NCBI GenBank assembly: GCA_965215855.1
Contig: CBDCER010000003.1
Location: 2,790,001-2,854,000 of the forward strand
DNA from: J027 sp965215855
Lineage (GTDB): Bacteria > Chloroflexota > Anaerolineae > Aggregatilineales > J027
Direction of reading: 5' to 3'
Length of the DNA stretch: 64,000 nucleotides
The position numbers were made by a program, and so were the translations under genes. The notes below the pieces were generated by a model. The model worked only from the letters and a program-made list of their open reading frames with translations. It made no database searches and had not been told where the DNA came from. Below are positions 27,201 to 34,390 of this stretch, piece after piece. Numbering within the stretch: position 1 is the stretch's first letter; every line of letters begins with the position of its first letter.

Positions 27201-28889
27201 CGTTGTGGTCGTGCTACCACCATTGCCATCACCGACTGCCACGGTGATTGAGGTCACGCCTTCGGCGACGCCGGTAATACTCAGTGTGTCAGCATCTACC
27301 TGGCCGGTGGTGGCGATATTGACATCATCCGATGTTGTGGAGAAGGTCAACGAGTCGCCATCGGGGTCACTCATCAACAAATCAACCGAAAGTATCTCAC
27401 CGACTTCCAGAGTTTGATCGGCAATAGGCGAAATGGTTGGGTTTTGATTGGGGTCGGGCCTGGCGTTGACCGTCACACTGAAGGCAGTGCTGGCGATACC
27501 ACCACGCCCATCGTCTACTGTAACTGTCACGGTTGCTGCACCGGGCTGATTACCCGTAATGCGGATTGTGTTTCCACCAAGATCACTGACTCCAACAGCT
27601 GCGGGCTCGCTGCTTGCTAATGTATAGCTCGTGGCATCTCCGTTGGGATCCGAGATCGACAATGCGATGTCGGTCGATGTGCCTTCTTCCAAGCTTTGAC
27701 CAGGAATAGTTCCGATAGAAGGTGGATCGTTGGTAGGTGCAGGTGGATTGACAACCACTGCGAACGCAATTGAGCTGGATGCGCCCCGGCTATCCTGAGC
27801 GGTCAGAGTCACGGTTGTCGTGCCAGCCGCGAAGCCTGCGATATTGATGCTCTGGTTGTCTGCGCTTTTGCTGACGCCTGCAATTGCTGGTGAAGCACTT
27901 TGTACAACCAGATCCGATATCGTATCTCCGTCAGGGTCAGAGATGTTGACGGCGATGTTGATGGTAGCCCCTTGCGTCAACGTCTGGCTGGGGATTGGAT
28001 CAATATTCGGCGGATTATTGGGCAATTCAGGTTGGACTACCGTCACCAGAAAGCTAGTTTCAGCCGTCGCGCCGCGTGCGTCAATGACCTGAATGCGAAT
28101 TGTGGCAACGCCCGCCTCCCGTGCAAAAATCGTAATCGCCTGACCGGAAGGAGTCACCGTCGCCACGGTGGTATTGTCGCTGGTGGGGATAAATGTCGTG
28201 GAGTCGCCATCGGCATCATAAATGCCGAGTGCAATCGTCGCTGTGCGGCCCACTTGCAAATTCAGCGGAGCAATTGGGCTAATCGTTGGCGCGGTATTGG
28301 TTGGTGGGGGCGGTGGCGGGGCTGTGTTCTGCACCCGCAGGCCTGTTATTGCTACATTGGTGACTTCTGGCAGGCCATTCAAATAAACGTGCAGCCGAAC
28401 CTGATAATTGCCATCGGGAACCAATGTGGTATTCCAGGCTCCCAGTGCGTTGTTCAACACTGGAACCGTCACTGCTTGGGGAGTGATGGGATACCACAAA
28501 TTGCTGGGGTTGGGATCTGGGCCATATTCCAATGTGTATTGCACAAAATTTGGATGGCTGGCGCTGCCAAAGAAGGTCACGTTTCCAGCTAACTCTTGCC
28601 CACTGACTGGCGACACGATTTGCATACTGTTGGGATAAGTTGAGGGCACTGTGGGCGGGGCCGATAACGTGGGGAATCCCGCAAAACGGGTTGGGGTTGG
28701 CCCCAGTGGAAGCGGTGTCAGAGAGGGAGTAACCGCAACTGTTCCGCCAAGCATCGGTGTGGAGGATGGAAAGGACGGGACCGTGGGTGTATCGGCAGCC
28801 CCGTCTTCCTCATCGCCGCCGCCGCACGCACCCAAAATCAGCGCCACCAGCAACAGCATGATGATTACTGTAATTCGTCGAAATTGCAT
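24222..28889 (-). CDS. Giant repeat lipoprotein with SGNH-like C-terminal domain
   Basis: A complete 1555-residue paralogue of the gene at 1-5457. The lipobox LGAC is followed by GGGDEEDG. A Pro/Thr spacer with PTPTRFAGFPTLSAPPT and the YTLEYGPDPNPSNLWYPITPQAV domain match the other gene closely. About 13 units of 85-90 residues follow, most with DPDGD and a TITVTVDDGKGG strand. Several units carry a conserved Cys pair (QVCNIGDVL ... VSCNSAG). The last roughly 250 residues differ. GDDSLSGSSFLESM, VVVFVSFSPSN and YNQVIVEVATQHSAHPDLDVPLWNLY resemble a GDSL/SGNH-hydrolase fold, with the usual GDS reading GDDS. Probably a surface protein with an esterase-like or binding domain at its tip. The start has a hairpin-covered SD. 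Confidence 0.9.
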   Translation of the reverse strand: MQFRRITVIIMLLLVALILGACGGGDEEDGAADTPTVPSFPSSTPMLGGTVAVTPSLTPLPLGPTPTRFAGFPTLSAPPTVPSTYPNSMQIVSPVSGQELAGNVTFFGSASHPNFVQYTLEYGPDPNPSNLWYPITPQAVTVPVLNNALGAWNTTLVPDGNYQVRLHVYLNGLPEVTNVAITGLRVQNTAPPPPPPTNTAPTISPIAPLNLQVGRTATIALGIYDADGDSTTFIPTSDNTTVATVTPSGQAITIFAREAGVATIRIQVIDARGATAETSFLVTVVQPELPNNPPNIDPIPSQTLTQGATINIAVNISDPDGDTISDLVVQSASPAIAGVSKSADNQSINIAGFAAGTTTVTLTAQDSRGASSSIAFAVVVNPPAPTNDPPSIGTIPGQSLEEGTSTDIALSISDPNGDATSYTLASSEPAAVGVSDLGGNTIRITGNQPGAATVTVTVDDGRGGIASTAFSVTVNARPDPNQNPTISPIADQTLEVGEILSVDLLMSDPDGDSLTFSTTSDDVNIATTGQVDADTLSITGVAEGVTSITVAVGDGNGGSTTTTFNVTVTPAVVPNNPPILDAISPQALEVGQTVLVTINYSDPDGDPLSILATSDNTGVATVFQSDTFELTVAGAAQGGATITVTVDDSKGGTASRSFGVTVNAANQNPIVDPIAAQACVAGEQLNLTANYYDPDGDPVTATVASDNDGIASTALNGAALTVNCVSEGVAAITITAEDNRGGLAATAFTVTVGSANQSPILDPIAPQTCNEGDVVPVTLNYSDPDGDTVNISPVSDNQALATVGMADAVTLNVNCASQGTANITVTADDGKGGTAVQVFSVTINVALPINQPPTIDQIDPQACQVGDFLPVALNYNDPDGDLLNVTAISDNNGIATATVNGDQLDVSCNSAGTAFITVAVDDGKGGTASTTFGVTVNAANQQPFIDQIDPQVCNIGDVLSLTINYSDPDGDLLSVNATADNGAVADASVAGFTLTVSCNSAGTAFITVAVDDGKGGTASTTFGVTVNATNQQPTIDQINPQVCNIGDVLSLTINYSDPDGDPLSVNATADNGAVADASVAGFTLTVSCNSAGTAFITVAVDDGKGGTASTTFGVTVNAANQQPFIDQIDPQVCNIGDVLSLTINYSDPDGDPLSVNATADNGAVADASVAGFTLTVSCNSAGTAFITVAVDDGKGGTASTTFGVTVNAANQQPFIDQIAPQGVEVGQSLLVAINYSDPDGDALTVTPTSDNPGVAGVVQSNMFELTVSGVAEGTTNITVTVDDGKGGINSTSFSVTVTAAAPPPPFDVTPYPEIPDMAALLPDLGPVYSDGINNFGRQPNAFSIVGDDSLSGSSFLESMAAGTYNLGNYGSLQGTIDAFNFGFKTVANNPGWNTGTLLDPAAADGGVCNPGETPLACELRVTAPVVVFVSFSPSNAVAIPVDTFRVHLETIVDTALNTGTIPVLVTLPDDGTVDATTLGQYNQVIVEVATQHSAHPDLDVPLWNLYNTMTGASNGVNSVSPSGPVDFTDASLTYGVNRRGLAALRILDTFRLTFQ
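25245..26060 (-). repeat. Near-identical 270-bp coding repeats
   Basis: Blocks beginning attggctgcattgactgtca at 25260, 25530 and 26070, and as attggttgc at 25800, recur exactly every 270 bp (90 codons). The first three full copies differ at only a few bases, far less than the other units of the gene. This indicates recent duplication or conversion. Confidence 0.92.
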
Positions 28890-28891
28890 AA

Positions 28892-28964
28892 GTGCATACC
28901 CTTCAGTTCAATACTCACATCGTTCTCTACTGAAGATTGTATGCACTATTGACACTTCGCACAA
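28892..28964 (-). promoter_or_regulatory. Promoter overlapped by an inverted repeat, second repeat lipoprotein
   Basis: On the minus strand TTGTGC and TACAAT are 17 bp apart (28959-28964 and 28936-28941). GTGCATAC (28892-28899) is the inverted copy of GTATGCAC (28939-28946), with an inner TTCAGT/ACTGAA pair. The repeat overlaps the -10 and covers GAAGGG, the likely SD. It could be an operator or an RNA hairpin limiting translation. Confidence 0.45.
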
Positions 28965-28994
28965 TGCGGCTGTTCAGCGGTCTCTATACGATTG

Positions 28995-29693
28995 CTAGTT
29001 GCAAGAGCCACTCTCAATTGGTGGCGGTGCTTCAGGATTGGTGACGAACTGGAGTGTGTAATCTTCGATGAACGGCTCAATGAGATTGGAAACTTCAACC
29101 TCGGCCCGCTGACGGGCGTTGATCAGTTCAGCGGCTAGCTCGTCGCTCCCCATGACGTTACGACGGGCAACAACTTGTAGCTCCTGCTTCAAATCATCAC
29201 ATACCAACAAGCATGATTCATCGTAATATTCGATGTCTTCCAGAAAACATTCAACAGGCTGCACTTGAGGCATGGTAATGGTGATGGTCTGGTTTTGCTC
29301 GTCAATAGCGATTTGCTCTTCGGTGAGGTTGTCCAGGTTAATACCCATCGTCACATGAACTGTGGCTCGCATTCGCATACTGTGGGTTACAGGCCAGGTT
29401 GTTTGTTCAGCTCGCCACGATTGGCGTGTCTCATATTTTCCAATGTCCAACAATGCGCGTTCATGGATGCGTGTCCATAGTTCGCCCAAATCGACAACTT
29501 CGGTTTCATCATCGACATCACAAAATGGTGCGATACTACAAAACAGGTTGCGCGGTGCGCTCCAGGTCAATTCCAATGCTTCATCTATACCCTGCGTGAC
29601 AGCAACGATTACAAAAAGGAGTAGTAATATAACCAGCGGGGCGGCAATGATGATACTGATGATGCGTTTTATTGGTCTCATTATTTGGTTCAA
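28995..29693 (-). CDS. DUF4230-family membrane-anchored protein
   Basis: A 232-residue protein with an N-terminal signal anchor (residues about 10-33). The external part contains ATVHVTMGINLDNLTEEQIAID and NQTITITMPQVQPVECF, the recognisable core of DUF4230, and a helical end (LINARQRAEVEVSNLIEPFI). Four cysteines in the middle may form disulphides. The family's role is unknown. It is transcribed away from the DUF4430 gene and toward the repeat lipoprotein. Confidence 0.75.
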   Translation of the reverse strand: MNQIMRPIKRIISIIIAAPLVILLLLFVIVAVTQGIDEALELTWSAPRNLFCSIAPFCDVDDETEVVDLGELWTRIHERALLDIGKYETRQSWRAEQTTWPVTHSMRMRATVHVTMGINLDNLTEEQIAIDEQNQTITITMPQVQPVECFLEDIEYYDESCLLVCDDLKQELQVVARRNVMGSDELAAELINARQRAEVEVSNLIEPFIEDYTLQFVTNPEAPPPIESGSCN

Positions 29694-29793
29694 TTCTACG
29701 ATTTGTTGTTCACCAGTCTCATTATATCCGATCAGGTATCAAATTTCTCTCAAGTCTTGGACTCTGCATCCTATTGTCGCTATACTGCATGGC

Positions 29794-30408
29794 ATGTTGC
29801 AACGATGGATTTTTCTTATACTACTCATACTGGGTGTAGGGGTGTTATCATGGGCAGTCGCCAGCGCCGACGATCCCCCTCATCGAATTGGGTTGATTAT
29901 CATTGGCCCGGATGGTGACACGCGCACCGCCTGTATTATGCCTGAACAAGAAACGCCAACCGGCTTCGATGTATTGCAGGCTAGTGGACTGGAAATTAAT
30001 GCAATGGTTGGCCCGATGGGGGCTGCGATATGCGCGGTTGATGATGTTGGTTGTTTTTATCCAGCGGAAACCTGTTTTTGCCAATGTGAAGGTGGCAAAT
30101 GCGACTATTGGGCTTATTATATCCGCGAGCTAGAAGATGAAGATTGGCGCTACAGCGGAATTGGAACAAGCGGGCGTCCGGTGGAAGATGGCTTCGTCGA
30201 GCTATGGATCTGGCGCACGGATGAAAACGAAGATGATCCGCTGCCGGATATATCCTGGGACAATATTTGCGGTACGACATCTGAAAGTCAGCCAATCGAG
30301 AGGGAAGCGCAGGCACAGAATTCGTCCATTGTAGGCTATATAGCTTTTGGTATCATCGCCAGCACGGTATTGGCAGGAGTGATATGGCAACGGCGGCGCA
30401 TTCAATAA
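29794..30408 (+). CDS. DUF4430-like (cobalamin-fold) exported protein, ECF partner
   Basis: Starts at ATG 29794 with signal sequence MLQRWIFLILLILGVGVLSW; longer readings upstream run into shadow sequence. The mature part has RIGLIIIGPDGDTRTACIMP, GFDVLQASGLEIN and CAVDDVGCFYPAETCFCQCEGGKCDYWAYY. This layout matches the DUF4430/transcobalamin-C-like proteins that precede ECF transporter S components. A C-terminal helix (IVGYIAFGIIASTVLAGVIW) anchors it. It overlaps the next gene by 25 bp. A role in capturing a vitamin-like ligand is an inference from the family context. Confidence 0.8.
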   Translation: MLQRWIFLILLILGVGVLSWAVASADDPPHRIGLIIIGPDGDTRTACIMPEQETPTGFDVLQASGLEINAMVGPMGAAICAVDDVGCFYPAETCFCQCEGGKCDYWAYYIRELEDEDWRYSGIGTSGRPVEDGFVELWIWRTDENEDDPLPDISWDNICGTTSESQPIEREAQAQNSSIVGYIAFGIIASTVLAGVIWQRRRIQ

Positions 30409-31205
30409 CGGCTAGAAAGCCGAATGTCGATTGGCAAGGTCTAGGGTTGCTGGTGGTCATCAACCTGATTGGTGTATTGGCGTTTATTACGCCATTTTTG
30501 ACATCAACAAACGAGACAACCGATGATTTGACCAATGTGCGGACTGGCGAGAGCTTGCTGTTGTTAGCAGTGTTGGTCATCGTGTGTTTGATTGTTCTGT
30601 TCGCGCAGTTAGGAATGGCGCTCAATACTCGCACGATTGCGTTGTTGGGTGTTTTACTGGCGGCCAACAGTGTCCTGCGACTGTTAGATGTTGTGGTTCC
30701 GTTGCCGGGCGGTTTCTCACCAATTTTTCTACTCATCATTTTAGTAGGATATTGCTATGGCTCTCAGATGGGCTTTTTGATGGGATCCCTAACGCTGTTC
30801 AGTTCTAGCCTGCTTGTGGGCGGGGTGGGCCCCTGGTTGCCATTCCAAATGTTCACAGCGGGCTGGGTTGGGCTATTGGCGGGCTGGTTGCCACATCGCA
30901 CAGCACACCCCCGTCAGGAACGCTGGCTATTGGCGATCAGCGGTGCAGGATTGGGGATGTTCTACGGATTTACTATCAATCTGTATTTTTGGCCGTTCTT
31001 CGCGGGCGATTTCCAACAGAGCTGGCAATCTGGCCTGACGATTGGTGAAGGTGTCGCTCGCTATCTGGCATTTTATAGTGTCACCAGTTTATGGTGGGAT
31101 GTGTTTCGGGCTGTGGGTAATTTGATCTTGCTACTCATGGTGGGACCAGCCCTGCTGTTGGCGCTGCGGCGGTTTCGGTCCAGATTCTTTTGGGAGACAC
31201 CATGA
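30384..31205 (+). CDS. ECF transporter S component-like membrane protein
   Basis: A 273-residue protein with about seven hydrophobic helices, including FSPIFLLIILVGYCYGSQMGFLMGSLTLFSSSLL and PWLPFQMFTAGWVGLLAGWLP, which resembles S components of energy-coupling-factor transporters. No EcfA ATPase or EcfT gene is adjacent, so it would use a shared module encoded elsewhere. It is tightly coupled to the DUF4430 gene upstream and overlaps the DM13 gene by ATGA. Ligand unknown; the DUF4430 partner hints at a cobalamin-type or related ligand. Confidence 0.78.
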   Translation: MATAAHSITARKPNVDWQGLGLLVVINLIGVLAFITPFLTSTNETTDDLTNVRTGESLLLLAVLVIVCLIVLFAQLGMALNTRTIALLGVLLAANSVLRLLDVVVPLPGGFSPIFLLIILVGYCYGSQMGFLMGSLTLFSSSLLVGGVGPWLPFQMFTAGWVGLLAGWLPHRTAHPRQERWLLAISGAGLGMFYGFTINLYFWPFFAGDFQQSWQSGLTIGEGVARYLAFYSVTSLWWDVFRAVGNLILLLMVGPALLLALRRFRSRFFWETP

Positions 31206-31909
31206 GGCGCTATACCAATTGGGGACTGGTGTTTCTGGGGGGACTCTTCAGCATTGCTGCCTTATCCTCACCGTTATGGATTCCGGTTGTCCAACCATAT
31301 TTGGTGGAGGAAGAGGCAGAAGAGGCCCTGATTTGTCGGGAGTATGTACCGCCAGCCCAGTGCGATTTATTGCGTGAGATATATTTGGTAGACCCGGAAA
31401 GCGCCGAACGACAGATGGAACTGATGTCACCGGAAAACAGCCTAGAAGTGCGCGACCCGGAACTCAATGAACTTGCCATTCAATTGCGCGATAGTATCAA
31501 CAGTTCTGATACACCTGAAATCTCCGATGTACACGTTGGTGTTTTCAACCCGCCCATTGACGCTATCCATAACGCTACTGGTGAAGTACAGGTAGTATCA
31601 ATTGTCTCCTCCGATCTAACTGTGGTGCGTTATTTTGTGCGGTTGCAAGGGCGAGGTGATGGCAATTTTTTGGTGACGAATGGCCCTGATTTGCGGATAT
31701 ATCTCAGCCAGCATTCTGACCCGAGGACTCCTGAAGAGGCCTTCGAGGAATTCGGTGCGGCACTAGAAGTTGAGCGTTTGAAAGGCAATAGTGGACGACA
31801 AAATTATCTTATCAGCCAGAGCGTTGACCTATCTGTTTACCGCAGCCTAGTGATATATAGTCCTGAACTCGATCAAATCTATGGCGTTGCGCCTTTCATT
31901 GTGGAGTAG
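31202..31909 (+). CDS. Membrane-anchored DM13-domain protein
   Basis: Starts at ATG 31202, which overlaps the TGA of the ECF-S gene (ATGA), so the genes are translationally coupled. The N-terminus is a signal anchor (WGLVFLGGLFSIAALSSPLWI). The C-terminal half is a DM13 domain: RYFVRLQGRGDG, LVTNGPDLRIYLS, LKGNSGRQNYLI and SVDLSVYRSLVIYSPELDQIYGVA. DM13 domains are proposed redox or electron-transfer modules, often with a conserved Cys; here the position before the final strand is Ser (IYSPEL), so the redox Cys is lacking. Confidence 0.83.
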   Translation: MRRYTNWGLVFLGGLFSIAALSSPLWIPVVQPYLVEEEAEEALICREYVPPAQCDLLREIYLVDPESAERQMELMSPENSLEVRDPELNELAIQLRDSINSSDTPEISDVHVGVFNPPIDAIHNATGEVQVVSIVSSDLTVVRYFVRLQGRGDGNFLVTNGPDLRIYLSQHSDPRTPEEAFEEFGAALEVERLKGNSGRQNYLISQSVDLSVYRSLVIYSPELDQIYGVAPFIVE

Positions 31910-31914
31910 ATTAT

Positions 31915-32235
31915 ATGGACGACTATCTGGTGGTGTTGGTGACGGCTGGTTCGGAAGAAGAAGCGCGGCGGCTGGCGCACAATTTGTTGGAGAAAAAGCT
32001 GATTGCCTGCGCCAATCTGATTCCAGTGCAATCATTGTATATTTGGGAAGATAAAATTCAGAATGATCCCGAAGTTCTGATGATTATCAAAACAAAATCG
32101 GCGGTGTTCAAGGATAAACTGGTCAATGCAATCGAAAACACCCATAGCTATGATGTGCCGGAGGTTATTGGTTTGCCAGTGGTGGTGGGTGCAGCGAATT
32201 ATCTGAAATGGATTAGTGATGAAGTGACTGGATAA
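31915..32235 (+). CDS. cutA: CutA1 divalent-cation tolerance protein
   Basis: A 106-residue CutA1 of standard length. Family features include VTAGSEEEARRLAHNLLEKKLIACANL, SLYIWEDKIQNDPEVLMIIKT and SYDVPEVIGLPVVVGAANYLKWI. CutA1 is a small trimeric ferredoxin-like-fold protein linked to metal tolerance, though its direct role is unclear. It begins 5 bp after the DM13 gene and is likely the last gene of that operon. Confidence 0.96.
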   Translation: MDDYLVVLVTAGSEEEARRLAHNLLEKKLIACANLIPVQSLYIWEDKIQNDPEVLMIIKTKSAVFKDKLVNAIENTHSYDVPEVIGLPVVVGAANYLKWISDEVTG

Positions 32236-32258
32236 AAAAAGACCTCAAAGCGAGGTCT
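32234..32258. terminator. Shared terminator, cutA and tRNA-Gly
   Basis: AGACCTC pairs with GAGGTCT around AAAGC. Reading the minus strand it is followed by seven T, ideal for ending the tRNA-Gly transcript. On the plus strand it ends cutA, less efficiently. Confidence 0.85.
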
Positions 32259-32265
32259 GAATTTG

Positions 32266-32337
32266 AGCGGGCGACGGGATTCGAACCCGTGACCTTCTCC
32301 TTGGCAAGGAGACGCTATACCACTAAGCCACGCCCGC
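32266..32337 (-). tRNA. tRNA-Gly (anticodon GCC)
   Basis: A 72-nt cloverleaf on the minus strand. The acceptor GCGGGCG pairs with CGCCCGC, the anticodon loop is TTGCCAA, and the T arm is CACGGGTTCGAATCCCGTC. CCA is not encoded. Confidence 0.98.
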
Positions 32338-32351
32338 ATTGGACGGTTAAC

Positions 32352-32380
32352 ATACTAGCGTGTCATCAATGATTTGTCAA
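32352..32380 (-). promoter_or_regulatory. Promoter of tRNA-Gly
   Basis: TTGACA and TAGTAT are separated by 17 bp on the minus strand, about 14 bp before the tRNA 5' end. Confidence 0.8.
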
Positions 32381-32662
32381 GATTATTTTGCGGTATGGGT
32401 AGTGTATCTGTTTATAGCGAAAGTAGATACTCTATTTGGCGAGATGAAAATGCACAAAATTTCACTTTGTGCCATAATTGGCTTCAATGTCAGGGTAACT
32501 GGTGCAAATTCGGGGCAATGTCTTTGATGTGTAGCGCGTAGACCTCAAGAAAGCCTTTAATCGAGCTAATACAGCAGAAAATTTCGGCAACCAGGTTCAG
32601 AACCCAAAGAATCGCTGGCGAAGTTGCACTAGCTATACAAAATAACATCAAGGAGTATTTCA
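32381..32662. other. Non-coding spacer before the small Gly-rich gene
   Basis: No credible gene. GCACAAA (32452-32458) and TTTGTGC (32466-32472) form a short hairpin. The tail carries the SD (AAGGAG) of the next gene. I see no clear promoter pair. Confidence 0.5.
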
Positions 32663-32860
32663 ATGTCTGACGATCCCAAGAATCAAACTTTTGAGTTATC
32701 TGATGAGGACCATTACATTAATGAGGATGGGCATCTAGTCATCACTAACCAGGATGTCATCAATGGTGTTATTGATGCCAAGAAGGGCGGTGGCAAAGTA
32801 GCGATCAGCACAGGCTGGGCCGGGCCGGATTGGGGTGGATCCGCTGGTAGCAAGGAGTAA
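32663..32860 (+). CDS. Small Gly-rich peptide, possible modified-peptide precursor
   Basis: A 65-residue ORF with a well-placed AAGGAG 8 nt before its ATG. The first 40 residues are polar and acidic (FELSDEDHYINEDGHLVI). After DAKKGGG the last 22 residues are GKVAISTGWAGPDWGGSAGS-like, rich in Gly, Ser, Trp and Ala with no Cys. A leader plus a Gly-motif plus a short core is the layout of RiPP precursors, but no modifying enzyme is next to it. An IS4-type element begins 50 bp downstream and may have cut off the rest of a cluster. I recognise no family. A plain small protein is equally possible. Confidence 0.5.
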   Translation: MSDDPKNQTFELSDEDHYINEDGHLVITNQDVINGVIDAKKGGGKVAISTGWAGPDWGGSAGSKE

Positions 32861-32943
32861 GTTCAAACGTACTGACAGGTGATTGAATTTCCAATATTTG
32901 TTCTTAATCCAATACCGTCGCCAAAATAACGGCGGAAAAGTTA

Positions 32944-33004
32944 GGGCTTTTGCCTTAAAGTAGTAGTTTACCAAAACAAGCTGCTGATAAGGCAAAAGCC
33001 CATG
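32944..33004 (+). promoter_or_regulatory. Long inverted repeat abutting the transposase start codon
   Basis: GGGCTTTTGCCTTA (32944-32957) is the perfect 14-bp inverse of TAAGGCAAAAGCCC (32988-33001), and the ATG begins at 33002. RNA entering from outside would fold it and mask the start. The second copy keeps GGGCTTT...AAAGCCC directly before its ATG (41015-41021, 41077-41083), so the design is conserved. Confidence 0.65.
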
Positions 33005-34321
33005 GTTGACATTGTAGCACTGCTCAAGGACCTTTCACCATACCTAACCAACACCACAGTGCGCCAATTGGAGCATATTGTCCTGGCAATGCTGTGCATT
33101 CCGAATCGCATTACGATGCTGAACCTATCACGCTGGACGGAGCGTGGGGGTAGCTATCGGACCCTACAACGTTGGTATCACACGCCGCTTTCATGGGCGA
33201 CAATCCTGTGGAGCATCGTGCGTATCCATCTACTTGATCCCGATGGCGTCTATCTGCTGGCGGCTGATGATGTGGTGGTCAGCAAGTCCGGCAAAAAGAC
33301 ACATGGCCTGGGACGGTTCTATTCAAGCATTGCCAAGCGACCCATCAGCAGTGTGTCGTTTCTGGTCGTATCGTTGATTGATGTAAAGCAGCGTCGTTCA
33401 TATCCGCTTCAGGTCGAACAACATCAACCAGCCCCACCATCTGAGAAACCCGCTAATCCACCACCAAAACGGAAACCTGGTCGTCCCAAAGGCAGCAAGA
33501 ACCATGTCAAACCGACGCCAATCCTCACCCCCGAATTGAACTTGCTACAAGGGATGCTCAACGCCATCACGCGCCGTATCAAGCCGTTGAAAATCACCCA
33601 TGTGGTGTTAGATGGACATTTTGGTAACTATCCAGCAACCTATGCCGTGCGGGATTGTGGACTGCACATCATCTCGAAATTGCGCCATGACGCGGCGCTT
33701 TACCTACCGTACAACGGCCCCAAACCACCGCGTGGCCCCATGCCGCGCTATGGCAAGAAACTGGACTACCAACACTTACCATCTGAGGCATTGTGCCAGA
33801 CGACCATCGAAGGCGACTACCGTATTGAGACTTACCAGATGCACGTTTTCCATAAATCCTTTTCGGACGCGCTCAATGTTGTGGTTGTCGTCAAAACTCA
33901 CCTCAAAACAGGCAAACGTGGGCATGTCATTCTTTTCAGCACTGATCTTGATCTTACCGCGCCGCAAATTGTGGATTACTATGCGTTGCGCTTTCAGATT
34001 GAGTTCAACTTCCGTGATGCCAAGCAGTATTGGGGCCTGGATGATTTTATGAACGTCAAACCCACTGCTGTGACTAACGCGGTCAACCTTGCTTTTCTCA
34101 TGGTCAACTTGTCGGCAGTCATTCTCAAACCCTATCGTCGTAATCATCCAGACTTCAGTATTCTTGATCTTAAAGCCTTGTATCGGGCTCGTCGTTATCT
34201 GGATGAAACAATTAAATTGCTTCCCGATCCGCCTGACGATAATTTAATTTCGCGCATCTGGCGCAGACTTACTGCGCTCGGCGGCATTCGCGCTCGTCAG
34301 ATTGACAAATTTGCCGCATAA
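33002..34321 (+). CDS. IS4-type DDE transposase (intact)
   Basis: A 439-residue DDE transposase. LLAADDVVVSKSGKKTHG carries the first Asp, VVLDGHFGNYPATY the second, and YALRFQIEFNFRDAK gives the Y-2-R-3-E-6-K signature of the IS4 superfamily. KPGRPKGSKN around residue 158 is an AT-hook-like basic motif. The start has no SD and lies at the foot of a long inverted repeat, probably a brake on expression. About two thirds of its residues look conserved in the broken copy at 41084-42430. Confidence 0.92.
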   Translation: MVDIVALLKDLSPYLTNTTVRQLEHIVLAMLCIPNRITMLNLSRWTERGGSYRTLQRWYHTPLSWATILWSIVRIHLLDPDGVYLLAADDVVVSKSGKKTHGLGRFYSSIAKRPISSVSFLVVSLIDVKQRRSYPLQVEQHQPAPPSEKPANPPPKRKPGRPKGSKNHVKPTPILTPELNLLQGMLNAITRRIKPLKITHVVLDGHFGNYPATYAVRDCGLHIISKLRHDAALYLPYNGPKPPRGPMPRYGKKLDYQHLPSEALCQTTIEGDYRIETYQMHVFHKSFSDALNVVVVVKTHLKTGKRGHVILFSTDLDLTAPQIVDYYALRFQIEFNFRDAKQYWGLDDFMNVKPTAVTNAVNLAFLMVNLSAVILKPYRRNHPDFSILDLKALYRARRYLDETIKLLPDPPDDNLISRIWRRLTALGGIRARQIDKFAA

Positions 34322-34359
34322 TTGGCGAAGGTATTGTAATCAAAACAAATTATTGCAAG

Positions 34360-34386
34360 CAAAAGCCGTTCTTAGCACGGCTTTTG
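34360..34386. terminator. Terminator hairpin at the end of the cyclase-homology gene
   Basis: CAAAAGCCG pairs with CGGCTTTTG around TTCTTAGCA, just past the minus-strand stop at 34391 and outside the IS. Confidence 0.7.
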
Positions 34387-34390
34387 TGTT

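Larger units (their letters stand above)
32909..34336 (+). mobile_element. IS4-type insertion sequence, copy 1
   Basis: Left end CCAATACCGTCGCCAAAA at 32909. The right end read inward is CAATACCTTCGCCAAT (to 34336). TAAT flanks both sides (32905-32908 and 34337-34340), a likely 4-bp target duplication if one terminal base is lost at the right end. It contains one intact transposase. A related element is at 40982-42447. Confidence 0.8.

Noticed and set aside
29362..29793. N-terminal extension of the DUF4430 protein
   Set aside because: It lies antisense to the DUF4230 gene, and the signal peptide begins at 29794.
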